A stretch of DNA of 64,000 bases from Eonycteris spelaea. Lineage: Eukaryota > Chordata > Mammalia > Chiroptera > Pteropodidae. The notes beneath the pieces are model-generated. The model was not told where the DNA came from. It did no database searches and saw only the letters and a program-made list of their open reading frames with translations. Below, one piece after another: positions 36,541 to 47,418 of the stretch. The first letter of the stretch is position 1, and every line of letters begins with the position of its first letter. The stretch is from the NCBI GenBank assembly GCA_003508835.1, contig PUFA01000068.1, positions 9,371,501-9,435,500 of the forward strand, written 5' to 3'. Both the position numbers and the translations under genes were made by a program.

Positions 36541-37002
36541 GTCTAGAATCAGCAGATCTGGGTACTAGACTTAGCTTTGCTCTCACTGACTTTGAGGCAA
36601 GTGAATGCACTTTGCTGAATCTCATCTCTAATGTGAGAATAATGATATGTAGACTTTTAATCTTAATCATTATAATATTTAAAAACTGCCCTTTTAAAAA
36701 GTACTTTTCTGTGGTTGGAATACAGATAAATAAGATCTTTTTTTTCAAAAAATTCAGTTAATAGAGATAGATGTGTGACTTGATGACATCTGTCAAAATC
36801 TGAGCCTTAGTCCCTATGACACAAAAGTCCTCCTTAGGTCAACATGAAGGTTGTAGCTGAATCTGTGGGCATGGAGGGGATCTCCCAGACAGAGTTTGTT
36901 GAGTGAGAGAGCAAAAGACAAACCTGAATGAAAATTGAATCCTTGAATTTTTTCCATAGCTCTTAACTTGATGTGCAGTTTGATTTATCTCCTTTTGTCT
37001 AG

Positions 37003-37208
37003 AGGTCCGCATTGCAGCTGTAGAAGCTCTCTGCATGCTGGCCCAATCTTCACCCTCTTTTGCTGAGAAGTGCCTTGATTTCCTGGTTGACATGTTTAAT
37101 GATGAAATTGAGGAAGTACGACTGCAGTCCATACATACTATGAGAAAAATCTCCAACAATATCACCCTCCGAGAGGATCAGTTAGACACTGTCCTGGCTG
37201 TGTTAGAG
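37003..37208 (+). CDS. INTS4: INTS4 exon H (approx. residues 389-457)
   Basis: The acceptor TTTTGTCTAG is followed by AG completing glutamate, then 68 codons starting VRIAAVEALCMLAQSSPSFA. The donor is GAG|GTGAGT. The largest exon in the window, with two clear HEAT units: EVRIAAVEALCMLAQ with SFAEKCLDFLVDMF, and EEVRLQSIHTMRKISN with DQLDTVLAVLE. Both carry the conserved Val-Arg at the turn. Phase is 1 in, 0 out. Confidence 0.98.
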
Positions 37209-37789
37209 GTGAGTGGTAACAGTTCATTACTCATTTTTTTATTACTACCTACTAGGTGCTACTTTTTTTTTTTTCTTAAACCAGGCATCGTGGTAGGTTT
37301 TGGTGACACAATGGTATATAGGCAACACCATTTTTCCTTCTTATCACACAACTCCACCAACATGGAAGAGACTGACTATTAAACAGGAAATTCAAATAAA
37401 GCTTGGTATTGCTGTAATCAGGAAAGGACAGAGTGCCATGGGAATACAGAGAGTATCTAACCTGAATTGTCTGTGGTGAGGTTGGGGAGAAAAAGGGAAA
37501 AAAGAATGCTACAGTGACACTTAAAAGAGGAGTAGGACTTAATGAGGCATTTTCTTAGGAAGAAGTGGCACTGATGGTAGAGTGGAAGAGTACCAAACAG
37601 AGAGAATAATATCTAAGGGTCCAGAGGTAAGAGTGAGTATGATATATTTAGGGAACTCGAAGGAATTCATTGCAATTGTAGCATAGAGTTGGAGAGATGG
37701 AGGAGAGGGAAGCGGAAATAGATAAGGCAGCAGCTATATAATGAAGAATTGTTTTCAGCCTTTGAATTAATTTTTTTCTGGTGAGTCAT

Positions 37790-37950
37790 AGGATGTTACA
37801 GTAGAAAGGATTTTAGAGATCAATTCATTCAGCTCTGGAGTTTTACTGAGAAAAAGTAATTTGTTTGAGGTCACACAGCTAGTAAGTGCCTGTGCCAGAA
37901 TATAAACACAAGATTTGCCTCCCAGGCTATACAACACTGTGTGGTTCTTG
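37790..37950 (+). repeat. MIR-like fossil
   Basis: TTGAGGTCACACAGCTAGTA is the MIR core end. Confidence 0.6.
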
Positions 37951-38289
37951 AATTATTTTTCTGAAGTCTGGATTTTATTTGTGAGTACTGAAGTTTTTCA
38001 AAATATTAGTAAATGAGGTTTGGTCTTTGTTTTTCTGGTTGGTTGGTTGGTTTTTCAGACACAGAGAAAGGGATAGCAATTTTATATTTAGTCATTAACA
38101 CCTGGTACAGATTTTTTGCTGCATCAGAAAACAAATAGGCTGCTTTGATTTTGAAGTTGTCAATTTTCTCAGTTGTTTGGCACTTCTATTAAGATTTTTC
38201 CTGAGTTATCTTTATAATTTTTCATGTATTTTTTCCTAAGAAGATAAGTTTATACTCTATGGATTGTTTTCCATGGATAGTGTCTATAA

Positions 38290-38640
38290 CCCAGCCCTCC
38301 TTTTCATTTTAGCTTTCTTACCCATCATTCTTCAACCTTGAACTTTATGCAGTAGTCAGTTTACCTAATCCTTATGCTTTTCTTCACCATTTTGCCTTTA
38401 CTGTAATTTTTCCCCTCTGCCTGCAAAACTGCCACTTTTCACCTAGCAGACTAGCTATTCTGAGATCTTCATCAGACAACATATTTAGGAAGCCTTCCTT
38501 AATTAACCCCACCTCCCATGTGGGCTAAATAGCAGTTTTCTATACTTACATAACAAGTATATACTACTGTGTATAGTACTGTAGAATTCATCAGAATGTG
38601 TTCTGTTTATTTAATTCTTTATTCAATAAGGCCATGAGCT
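38290..38640 (+). repeat. L2 LINE 3' fragment
   Basis: GAAGCCTTCCTTAATTAACC and AAGGCCATGAGCTTCTC are L2 3' phrases. Confidence 0.55.
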
Positions 38641-38664
38641 TCTCAAGGGGGTAGGGTCTTGGCT

Positions 38665-39465
38665 TTAGTCATTAGGGAGATGCAAATTAAAACAACCCTG
38701 GATATTAGAAAAAAGGAAGGAAGGAAGGAGGGAGGGAGAGGGAGGGGGAGAGGAAGGGGGAAAGGGAGAGAGAGGGAGAAAAGAAGAAAAAAAAAAAAAA
38801 GAAAAAGACACCCTGACGATATCAAGTGCTTGAGGATGGGGAGCAACCGACACTTTATACACTGCTGATGGGAATGCAAAATGGTAGAGCCACTTTGGAA
38901 ATCAGTATGACAGTAGTTTCTTATAAGGTTAAATGTATACTTACCATGTGATCCCACAGTCCCACTCTGAAGCATTTACTAAAGAGAATTAGATACTTAT
39001 GTCTGAAAAACTTGTATGCAAATGTTTATTATGGCTTTAGTTATTTTAGACCTGACCTAAATTGGAAACACCACAAAATCCTTCAGTTGAGGGGTAAATA
39101 AACTGTGGTATACCTATTCAATGGAATACTATTCAATAATAAAAAGGAATGTGCTTTTGATACATGTAACAATATGGATAAATCTCAGATGCATTATGCT
39201 AAGCGAAAGTAGCCAGAATCAAGAAGTAGCATACTCTATGATTCCATTAATATGACATTTTGGAAAAGACAAAAGTGTAGTAGAAAATACATCAGTGGTT
39301 GCCAGAGGCTGAGGGTGAGGGGTAGATTACAAAGGGACACTAGAGAAGTAGATGATGGTGGTTACATAACTATATGTATTTGTTAAACTCACGAAAGTAT
39401 ACACTAACAAGGATGAATTTTACAGAAAGTAAATTATATGTCGCAAACTTGACTTAAAAAAAATG
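38665..39465 (+). mobile_element. LINE-1 3' end, + strand, interrupted by a GA tract
   Basis: TTAGGGAGATGCAAATTAAA and GCTGATGGGAATGCAAAATG are ORF2 C-terminal blocks; it continues to GTTGCCAGAGGCTGAGGGTG and a 3' UTR ending in an A run near 39463. The purine tract sits between two ORF2 blocks. Confidence 0.8.
38708..38805. repeat. GA-rich homopurine tract, about 98 bases
   Basis: Purines only on the + strand (GGAAGGAAGGAGGGAGGGAG, then GAGAGAGGGAG and AAGAAGAAAAAA). Length-unstable, and long enough to form triplex (H-) DNA. Confidence 0.95.
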
Positions 39466-40719
39466 CTTCATACATCCTATTTTCCACTAAAAGGAACCAG
39501 AATTCCTCAGAGAAATGGCTGATTCCAAATCTGGCACAATAAATATAATAAGATGAGCTTGTACCACCTTATCATACAGAACATTAGCTATCAAACATTA
39601 GCTATCAAAGACCTCTGGAGCAATGTTGGAAAGACTCCAGAGACAACTTAAATAGCCTCTCACTGGCCAAAAGTAAAGCATATCATTAATTAAGGATTAT
39701 AACTGCAAATATATTTAAATTCATGATTTTGTAATGATACTTAAAAAACAGAACACTGCATTAGTCACCTGTGGAAGATGCTTAGTAATCAAAACTCATT
39801 ATTTTGAAAACTGGTAAATTAAGGAATCAGGTATATATCTCCTTCCTTTTCCTATGCAAATTGAACTTCCAGATAAATAGCTAGTTAATGAGGGGAATTT
39901 CTCTTTATAGAAATGAGGAGGAATAATAGAATTTGTATATCATTGTCTTACAAATTTAATGAATTACTAGATCTAGGCAGTGATCATCACTAGTTACTAA
40001 CATCACAAAAGAGAAGTAGCCCTCATATAGTTCCTGAGGGAAATACACAGTATCACCTATGAAGTAGTTTTATTGAAAAACAAAAACAAAAACAAAAACT
40101 GAACCTGAATCTGATCAAGCCTCTAAATCTAACTACCATCACAAACTATACAAGGGAGAAGTTGCAAGGGGAAAAAAAGTGCTATGTAATGGGATTTTAC
40201 ATATTAAAAGATGCTTATGGGACATATTGCTCAATTGCATTGTGTAGACCTTAGTTGGAGCCTGATTAGAACACTTTTTGAGTCATAGAAATTTGAGTAA
40301 TTTTACTAGATATTCAATATTAAGGAATTAGTAAATTTTTTGCATGTACTGGTTTTGCAGTTTTTTAAAATAAAGAATTCTTTTAAAAAGATATTTATGG
40401 AAATATTTACCAACAATATGCTATGATTTCTCTGATTGGCTTCATAATCTGGGAGAAATGGGTAAAGGTATAAATGAAACAAGATTGGCTATGAGTTAAT
40501 GGTTGAAACTAGGAGATTTTTTATCTCTGCTTTTATCTATGTTTCAAGTCGTTTGTGAAAAAGTTTTTCAAGAACTGGCAAAAATGCTGTGGATATATCA
40601 AATTAGAGTAGACTGATGTGTTCATTTATTTTTTGCATTAAGAAGTTATTGGCAGCCTTTTTCTAATCACTTTAGTGAGGTTGAGCAGGAGATAAAAGGG
40701 AAGAGGCCCCTTTCTGATA

Positions 40720-41110
40720 TCATCTGGTACTGCTCTCTTTGTTTGCTCTGTTCCAGCTACACTGGTTTCCTTGCTGTTTTTCAAACATGCTTCCACCTCG
40801 TGACCTTTTTGTTTGCTATTGCCTTTGTTTATCCTATGTAAAGTACCCCACCTATCTCCACACTCTTTCCCCTAACTTGTTTCATGGTTTCTTCATAGTA
40901 CTTAAACACTATCTGACCTATATTTAGTCATTTATTTTTGTCTATTCACTATAATGAAGCTCCTGACAGCAGGGATTTGATTTAAATTACTGCTGTATTC
41001 CTAGCACTTGGGACCTAGTAGGAGCTTGACTCTTTACTAATGTTTGACTCTTTACTAAGCACTCGATAAATGTTGATTGTGTAAACAAATGAATGAACAA
41101 ATGAATGAAT
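40720..41110 (+). repeat. L2 LINE 3' end with internal duplication
   Basis: CTCCTGACAGCAGGGATTTG, then CACTCGATAAATGTTGATTG, ending in a GAATGAACAAATGAATGAAT tail. TTTGACTCTTTACTAA is duplicated in tandem at about 41026-41058. Confidence 0.7.
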
Positions 41111-41280
41111 TCTTCAAATTTCAGTTCATATGTCATCTCTGTCCTCTCAACCACCAGTCCCTTCCCTACCAGAAAATTGAGACTCTTTACCCTGTACTCC
41201 CATTATAACTTGTGTACTCCTCCATAATAGCTAATCCACAGTGACTGTTGTTATTATTATTATCTTTCTTTGTTTTTAAG

Positions 41281-41423
41281 GATTCATCCAGAGATATTAG
41301 AGAGGCTCTTCATGAACTTTTATGCTGTACTAATGTTTCAACCAAAGAAGGGATTCATCTTGCACTGGTGGAGCTGCTGAAAAATTTAACCAAGTACCCA
41401 ACTGATAGGGACTCCATTTGGAA
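41281..41423 (+). CDS. INTS4: INTS4 exon I (approx. residues 458-504)
   Basis: The acceptor TTTTTAAG is followed by 47 codons plus AA of a split lysine: DSSRDIREALHELLCCTNVS onward to KYPTDRDSIW. The donor is AA|GTAAGG. The HEAT-like turn SSRDIREALHELL is followed by helix GIHLALVELLKNL. Phase is 0 in, 2 out. Confidence 0.97.
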
Positions 41424-43740
41424 GTAAGGATTTTTTGCTCATTTGCTCACTCAGTCCAATAATGTGGTAAATGTATAATGTTGACATTATTTGGTGGATC
41501 ATCATAGGTTGAGGATATGGCTCTCATTTTGCCTTCAATTTGCCTGGTTCAACTTAACTAAACTCTCAGGAGTCTGATTCCTAAATGAAATATCACAGTT
41601 TAGATTATTTATTTATTTGTCCATCCATCCACCTAGCAAATTTTATATGCCTGCTTTGTGCTTACTATGTACCAAGCCCTGTGGTAAGTTGGAGGTACAG
41701 AGATGAGCTGATTAGATTTCCTTTTTCTCCTATATAGTATTAATCACTGCTTTGTGTAGTTTGCATTTTGTGCAGGATCACAGCTATCGTTTTAGAGATT
41801 AGAAGTAGGGCTGGCACTTTGATGGAAAATCTCAATTATTTTTTCCCGATTATCTAGCTTTATTGACTATAGTCAAACTGTTACCATTGTTCATTTGCTG
41901 TTCGAAGAACTACTTGCATATATTTAATATTAAAATGTGTGTTATCGTGCTCCATATATTTAAATGAGCTTATGTGACAAGATTGTTCCAACTGTATAGT
42001 TTCTTGATTTTCAGAAGAATTTGCTACTAAGAGTAGAAAACCTGTGGATCAAATCAGGTACTTGGAAGGTATATTAAAAACTAAAAATACCATAGTAGTC
42101 TTGCTCTAGATAACATTTTGATACCTGGTTATTTGTTTTGTTATTTCTTCATGTTTGTTCAGTCCAGTTTAGCTCAGGTCAAGATACATTTATTGACTGT
42201 TTTCAAGGAGCACTCATTCATTTGGTGTGTGGGGGTCGATTTGGGAAAAACACCTATATTAGTTTATTTGTAGTTCTGTGGTGTCACAGCACAGAAGAAA
42301 TGGTAAATTCTGCTTGATAGAAGGTATGTTCTAAAATGTTTAGCAGAACATTCTTGCTTTAAGATAAGATTTGTGGTTATTTGGTCCACCCAGAATATTT
42401 ATGTAAGACTGTCTTTATTGGATGATTGTAGACAGAAAACTCCTTTACCTTGTAGTGAAAGATTTTGAAGTGATCTATTCTAATTATTACTTGATTTCTT
42501 TTCATCTCTTCTCATGAATGGTGCTTTATTTAGAAATATCAAAAAAGAATGCGATATAAGAGTGAAGGAATAGCACAGTAGCATGTTTTTAAGACATCGC
42601 TAAGGATAGATTCATAAATGAAAGTTTTGAAGGAGGTTTTTCTCTATTTAGCTTTAGTCCATTCAACAAATGCTATTGAACACTTGTTATAACCCGGTCA
42701 TGGTGTTAGGTGCTGTGGAGATTTAAAATGGATTCAACTCAGAGATGTAGTTAGTACTCAAATAGCTGTAGGTAGGAAGGTGGATCACATAGTAAAAAAT
42801 TATTACAAGTCTCCGAATTGAAGTCTAGCTTTAGAGAAGCCCAGATGCTTAGGGGTCTTTGAGGGAACCTAATTAATAGCTCTTGTATTCTCCACCTAAG
42901 ATCTGAGTAGAGTGAGAGATAAAATAAAGGAGTGGCACCTGGAGGCCAAACTACAATTTTAGAATATCCCCTGAGGCACAGTGAGTGAAAGGGCCCAGAG
43001 AGGTCAGAAAATTAATTAATTAAGTTCTTCCTACACAGAAGGAAAAATAAGACTGAGGAAAAGTGTGTTTTTCCTAACAGTATCAAATTTTTGAATTTGA
43101 TGCCTTTCATACCCCATATATTCATGAATTTGTTCACGGTGTTTATTTTCTTTCTTTTGCCAATCTGCCTATTCTCTAGTCCTTGGTGAAGTCCTATTTC
43201 CTTTGTGAAACTCTCTGATGTTGTAATCTTTTTCTACCTTTAACAGGTAGAAAGCAAAATATCATTCGATAGTTTATTACCTTGTGTTAGTCATCTTTGT
43301 CTCAGTTGGATTATAAACTCATTGAGAACAGAAATTAAAATTTATATTTCTTTTTCACTTTGACACACCTTTGAAACCAGAACTTAACAAATAAAAATAA
43401 TAAAGATCCATAATTACCAGTGCAGCATAGTTCTTTATAGCTAATAAAGGACATTCATATAGTCATAATAGTTAACTGATAGCCAATTAATAGCCAACTA
43501 ATAGCCAGCTGAGATTTTACTGTACGACTGACACCTAAGAAGCTCTCCAGCAGACTTCCTCTCTTGCTCCATTGACCACAGTGGGATTTCTTGATTACCT
43601 GCAAATCAGTCACTGGAAATGGGAATGGGATTGCCATAATGGGTTTAGACCCATTGTGGTTAAGCACTTGGCTGGACCTACATCCTCTGAGCACTTTGCT
43701 ATCTACTTGATACCTGAGCGAAAATCAGAGTTCTCTTTGA

Positions 43741-44305
43741 TGCAGGATGGGACAAATACCCCTGAGTGGCCCTGCACCAAAAGAAACGGTGCTTGATTGA
43801 GTGCAGGAAAGAATTCAAGCACATGTCAGAATTAGTCAAAAGAAAAGTTTATCAGAAAAGGGGCAACACTCCATAGACAGAGCGTGGTCTCCTCTCAGAG
43901 ACAGAGTAAGAGAGCCTGAGAGACAGAGAGGAACAGAGAAAAAGATACTGAGAAGGAACCCTGAGTGTTCAAGGAATTCAGTTTATATATCATTCTTAGT
44001 TCCTATGAATTGCAGTCTAAAGACTTTGTTTACCCATTTTCCTTTGATGATATGGGTATACCATGTGAAAGGTAATGTGGAAAGGCTTGCTGGTAGCTCC
44101 TAGCCTTTGATCCACGTGTTCCCATATGGTTTTAGCTACAGGGAATGAATGATTGTGTTTGTGTCAGGAGCGACTTAAGGACTCTTTTTTCCTGTTTTCC
44201 CTTCACAGTTTGAGTAAATGGTTTGTCAGTTATCCCAGTAGAAATCTTCATTTGTTCTGTAGGTTTCCTCATGGTCTGGCCTGTAGGGCTGATCAGCACA
44301 TTACA
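43741..44305 (-). mobile_element. Solo ERV LTR, copy 2 (antisense to INTS4)
   Basis: Shares with 12669-13258 the blocks GGGGCAACACTCCATAGACA, GTCTCCTCTCAGAGACAGAG, GTGTTCAAGGAATTCAGTTT and GGGCTGATCAGCACA in the same order and orientation. On the minus strand it has a TATA box near 43985-43990 and AATAAA-like signals near 43845-43852. No internal retroviral sequence lies beside it; target duplication not clear. Confidence 0.75.
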
Positions 44306-44594
44306 GTCGCTGAATATAGCTTGATTTAACATTTAGTTCCCTTGCCTCCTCCCTACATTTTCAAGATGGAGGAAATGGCTGTTGGTTAAATAATGAGTAG
44401 TAATATCTGCCATAGCAACTTTTTAAAAATCTTCATAATAACCATTTTTTAGATGACTTGAGTTCCAGAATAATAGAATAACTTCTCTGAAGTCATAGAG
44501 GTAGCAAAAATAGGTGGTTGAGAATTTGCAATTCTGAATCAGGCTTTCTGATTCTAATTCCTAGTACTTTTTAAAGCATTCATTCATTCATTTA

Positions 44595-44810
44595 TTGTGA
44601 CATTGGTTAACAAAAATTCAGTAAGTTTCAGTTGTACACTTAACAGTAAGGCATATATATGCTTACACTGTGTGTTCACCTCCCATAGTGAGATTTCTTT
44701 CTCTCACCACATATTTGACCCCTTTATCCCATCTACCCCACCCCCCCCACCATCCCCTGCCCTCTGATAAGTCTCTCTTTGTCCTAAAAGGAACATGTTG
44801 TTACTTTTAG
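44595..44810 (-). mobile_element. Antisense LINE-1 3' UTR fragment
   Basis: CAGTAAGTTTCAGTTGTACA, GTGTTCACCTCCCATAGTGA and ATATTTGACCCCTTTATCCC are antisense 3' UTR phrases of a laurasiatherian LINE-1. The short length implies heavy 5' truncation. It ends just 60 bases before exon J. Confidence 0.6.
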
Positions 44811-44868
44811 GTTTATATTAAAGCATTTATGAACTTACTAAAGTGGACTATTATTTTCTTTATTTCAG

Positions 44869-44984
44869 ATGCTTAAAGTTTCTGGGAAGTCGACATCCAA
44901 CCCTGGTGCTTCCCTTGGTACCAGAGCTCCTGAGCACCCACCCGTTTTTTGACACAGCTGAACCAGACATGGATGATCCAGCTT
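44869..44984 (+). CDS. INTS4: INTS4 exon J (approx. residues 505-543)
   Basis: The acceptor TTTATTTCAG is followed by one base completing lysine and 38 codons, CLKFLGSRHPTLVLPLVPEL onward to EPDMDDPA, then T of a split tyrosine. The donor is GCTT|GTATCCTCT, the minor-spliceosome type rather than GTRAGT. Choosing the end here is forced: reading on gives Cys-Ile-Leu-Cys-Ala-stop, whereas joining to exon K restores Tyr-Ile-Ala-Val. Phase is 2 in, 1 out. Confidence 0.96.
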
Positions 44985-44993
44985 GTATCCTCT
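44985..44993 (+). promoter_or_regulatory. U12-type 5' splice site
   Basis: GTATCCTCT directly after exon J; it would pair with U11 and U6atac snRNA. It differs from the consensus only by C for T at intron position 8. Confidence 0.92.
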
Positions 44994-45174
44994 GTGCCTA
45001 GGGCAGGTGCTGCCGACTTGGCAGGGAATTTTGGCATCTTTTTCTGTAGTGTAGCTTAGGTGGTCTGAGTTTTATTTTATTTTATTTTTTTCATTTATTT
45101 TAGGTGAGAGTATATCCTGAGGGAACCAGGTGGTTATTATTCTTAGCTCATTCACAGTTCATCTTAATTCACCT

Positions 45175-45420
45175 TTGCCATTTGATACTAATAATTTTTT
45201 ATACCGTTTATTGATCACCTACTATATTCCACATACTGTTTAAATGCTTTGTACATTTTATCACTGATCCCCAAACAACCCTGGAAAGAGGTATTATTCC
45301 CAGTTTATAAATGAGAAAACTAGGACGTAGAAAGGCTAAATAACTCTCCAAGCAGCAAATCTAGGGCTCAAAGCCAGTCATCTTTGGTTTTAAAGTCTGT
45401 GAACTTTCCCCTATGTCTCA
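45175..45420 (+). repeat. MIR SINE fossil
   Basis: GATCACCTACTATATTCCAC and AATGAGAAAACTAGGACGTA fit MIR. Confidence 0.7.
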
Positions 45421-46474
45421 TCTCATATTTAACTTGATCTGCAGCCAGAAAGAGGGGATAGGGCCAAGCTAGGCTGCATGATTACTCTGCCTCTCATACA
45501 GGTTCAGTGGGTGTGTGATAGCCAGGGGCAGTATGCTATTTAATTGGATTTAATTCAGTTTATTTTCACAGTGTGTTTGGAGGATTTTTTAATAGATCCC
45601 TGTAATTGATATACTAGCCAATGTCTGACTCTGTTTACTTTTAAGAAAGGAATATCCCAGACCTTACCTCTAAAGGTGCAATACTATAGCTGTTTGAAAT
45701 TTAGCTCATCAGAGAGGGGCTTGTATGCTAGGTGTTCTGGATTTCATGACATTGAAGAGGTGTTAAATCTGAAAGTCCTTTCACATTAGAAAGGACTTCA
45801 CATTAAACATTTTTAGAAGTTTATTATACTAAGATATTATTCTGGGTAGTTGGAGGATTGTGTTATTTAGGAACTATGTTTGGATGTAACAGAGGTTGCC
45901 CTCAAATATAGGTTAAAGAATTAAGATATTTATTTTTCTCCAACATAAAAAAAGTTGGGGGTAAGCAATTGGTGCTGTTACAGCTGCTGCACATTAATTC
46001 AAGCTTCTGATGGTGATGATCCAAGCTTCTTCTGTTTTTTGTTCTGCCGTCTTCAGTTATCCAGGATTGTTAGTAGTGCTCCAGTCCTCAGGTTCAGGTT
46101 CTAGGCATGAAGTTAGAGGATATGAATAAAATCAGTTTTCTATTAGTAAGGAAAAAGGGTAGAATGGATATTGGGTAGGCATATTCCAGGCTCTGCCATA
46201 TGGGTGCATATAGAAGATTAGAACTTATGTTTATCTTTTAGTTTCTGATTTTCCCTCTGTTATAAAAATATACATAAAAAAATTGAAAAAAGTAGAAGAA
46301 ACTTCATATTTAATACCCAAAGTCCTACTCGCCAAAGTAATCGACTGTTAATATTTTGGTGTCTTCTCTCCTTTTACAAGCTTGGGGTTTGGATTTTGCT
46401 GTTATTAATTAACATAGTTTATTTCATCAGCAAATATTTAATAACACATAGGTGCTATCATATCTTCTTTATAT

Positions 46475-46750
46475 ATAAATATATTTTTTTTCCCGTCTTT
46501 AACCCCCCCCCCCACCCCTTTCCACCTTTCACCTATGGTTGTTGCCATTTCCCCTTAAGAACTGGATCTCCGAAGGCAGGGCATCTCCTCCCATACGTAG
46601 TGTGCACCCAGGGCCAGGTGCCTCTGAGGCCTGGCGCACCCGGGACCTGGCATACCATGTTATGGTCCGTGGCTCCACCTGGGGCACAAACCCAGGACCT
46701 TCTGCATGTAAAGCAGACATGCTAACCACTACACTATGGAGCCACCACCC
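46475..46750 (-). mobile_element. tRNA-derived SINE, copy 1, inside the U12 intron
   Basis: On the minus strand it starts with a tRNA-like head: GGCTCCATAGTGTAGTGGTT (A box), an anticodon-like arm CTGCTTTACATGCAG with TAC in the loop, and a B-box-like GGTCCTGGGTTTGTGCCCC. A GC-rich body with GCCTGGC units follows, then GAGATCCAGTTCTTAAGGGG and a purine tail. TCTTTATAT at 46466-46474 and 46751-46759 is the target duplication. A retroposon, not a tRNA gene. Confidence 0.85.
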
Positions 46751-47260
46751 TCTTTATATTTTAGAGCCTGCTTTTTTCACTTGTGACAGAATGCTTATGA
46801 TAAAATATTATTAATTCTTTATAATTTTTAATGATTGTATAATGCTTCATCAAGAAGATGAAACACAAGTTGTATAGTCATCTTCTTGGTTTTGGATTTC
46901 AGGTTTATTATGAAAGATTCATGCTGTTTGATTATTAGAATACATTTTGAGGTATGGAATTAGTCAACATTCATAAGACTCTTACTGTCTACTACAAAAT
47001 AATCTAAAGGGATTGTGCCAGTATATACTTTAGTAACCAATGTGCCAGAAATTTTTGTTAGTATTTGCAGCAACATCAGGCATTATTTTTAAAAATCTGT
47101 AGTATTTGGAGGGGTAATTGGGGCAATTTGGAATGGGGTAATCTATCTCTTTTTGAATTTGCATTTCTTTGTTAGAAAATTATAGTTATTTAATGGGAAT
47201 TTGGAGGGCAGGAAGTGGAGGCACCAGATTCTGGCCAACCTCAACCTTATACCTCCAAGT

Positions 47261-47284
47261 TTACTTAACCCATTCATCCATCAG
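47261..47284 (+). promoter_or_regulatory. U12-type branch site and acceptor
   Basis: TTACTTAAC is followed by a 15-base spacer ending in AG at 47283-47284. It would pair with U12 snRNA, bulging the second A (47268). No run of pyrimidines longer than a few bases lies in the spacer. Confidence 0.9.
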
Positions 47285-47418
47285 ATATTGCAGTTTTGGT
47301 TCTTATCTTCAATGCTGCGAAAACCTGTCCAACAATGCCTGCATTGTTCTCAGATCATACCTTCAGGCACTATGCGTACCTCAGGGACAGTCTTTCTCAT
47401 CTTGTTCCTGCCTTGAGG
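47285..47418 (+). CDS. INTS4: INTS4 exon K (approx. residues 544-588)
   Basis: AT completes the split tyrosine, then 44 codons begin IAVLVLIFNAAKTCPTMPAL and end in RDSLSHLVPALR. The donor is AGG|GTATGT, U2-type. The exon has a very hydrophobic helix (IAVLVLIFNAA) within the repeat stack, not a membrane segment in a nuclear scaffold. Phase is 1 in, 0 out. Its inclusion depends on the minor spliceosome. Confidence 0.97.

Larger units (their letters stand above)
30357..37002 (+). other. INTS4: INTS4 intron G-H (6.6 kb)
   Basis: Contains two MIR pieces (30375-30720), an antisense LINE-1 with most of ORF2 missing (31145-33480), an older antisense LINE-1/HAL1-like 5' region (33485-34650), L2 3' ends (about 35410-35720 and 36045-36175) and a MIR (36275-36540). 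The GC-rich patch at about 32700-33300 is the LINE-1 5' UTR, not a CpG-island promoter of a cellular gene. Confidence 0.88.
37209..41280 (+). other. INTS4: INTS4 intron H-I (4.1 kb)
   Basis: Contains a MIR (37790-37950), L2 3' ends (38290-38640 and 40720-41110) and a + strand LINE-1 3' end (38665-39465) interrupted by a GA-rich tract (38708-38805). About 39470-40700 is AT-rich and unassigned. The acceptor TTTGTTTTTAAG is at 41269-41280. Confidence 0.87.
41424..44868 (+). other. INTS4: INTS4 intron I-J (3.4 kb)
   Basis: Contains the second ERV LTR (43741-44305) and a 3'-end fragment of a bat/laurasiatherian-type LINE-1 on the minus strand (about 44595-44810). A 12-base motif like AATAGCCAACT is repeated in tandem about three times at 43475-43512. 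The rest is unassigned. Confidence 0.85.
44985..47284 (+). other. INTS4: INTS4 intron J-K, U12-type (minor spliceosome), 2.3 kb
   Basis: The 5' splice site GTATCCTCT (44985-44993) matches the U12 consensus RTATCCTTT at all but one base. Upstream of the acceptor, TTACTTAAC (47261-47269) matches the U12 branch consensus TTCCTTAAC at all but one base. The branch A at 47268 is 16 bases from the AG at 47283-47284, inside the 10-20 base window typical of U12 introns, and the usual polypyrimidine tract is lacking. It interrupts a tyrosine codon in phase 1, a common U12 phase. The intron also holds a MIR (45175-45420) and a tRNA-derived SINE (46475-46750). Confidence 0.92.

Noticed and set aside
37035..37382. 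115-codon ORF as a separate protein
   Set aside because: It is exon H read through the GAG|GTGAGT donor.
38665..38868. Arg/Lys/Gly-rich ORF at the GA tract
   Set aside because: It is a translation of a simple purine repeat.
44985..45000. A stop codon shortly after exon J, suggesting a truncated INTS4 isoform or pseudogene
   Set aside because: The stop appears only if the U12 donor is ignored; joining to exon K restores the family sequence exactly.
46660..46745. A tRNA-Val(TAC)-like gene on the minus strand (also at 58275-58350)
   Set aside because: The cloverleaf head is continuous with a SINE body and tail, and both copies have target duplications; acceptor stem pairing is imperfect.
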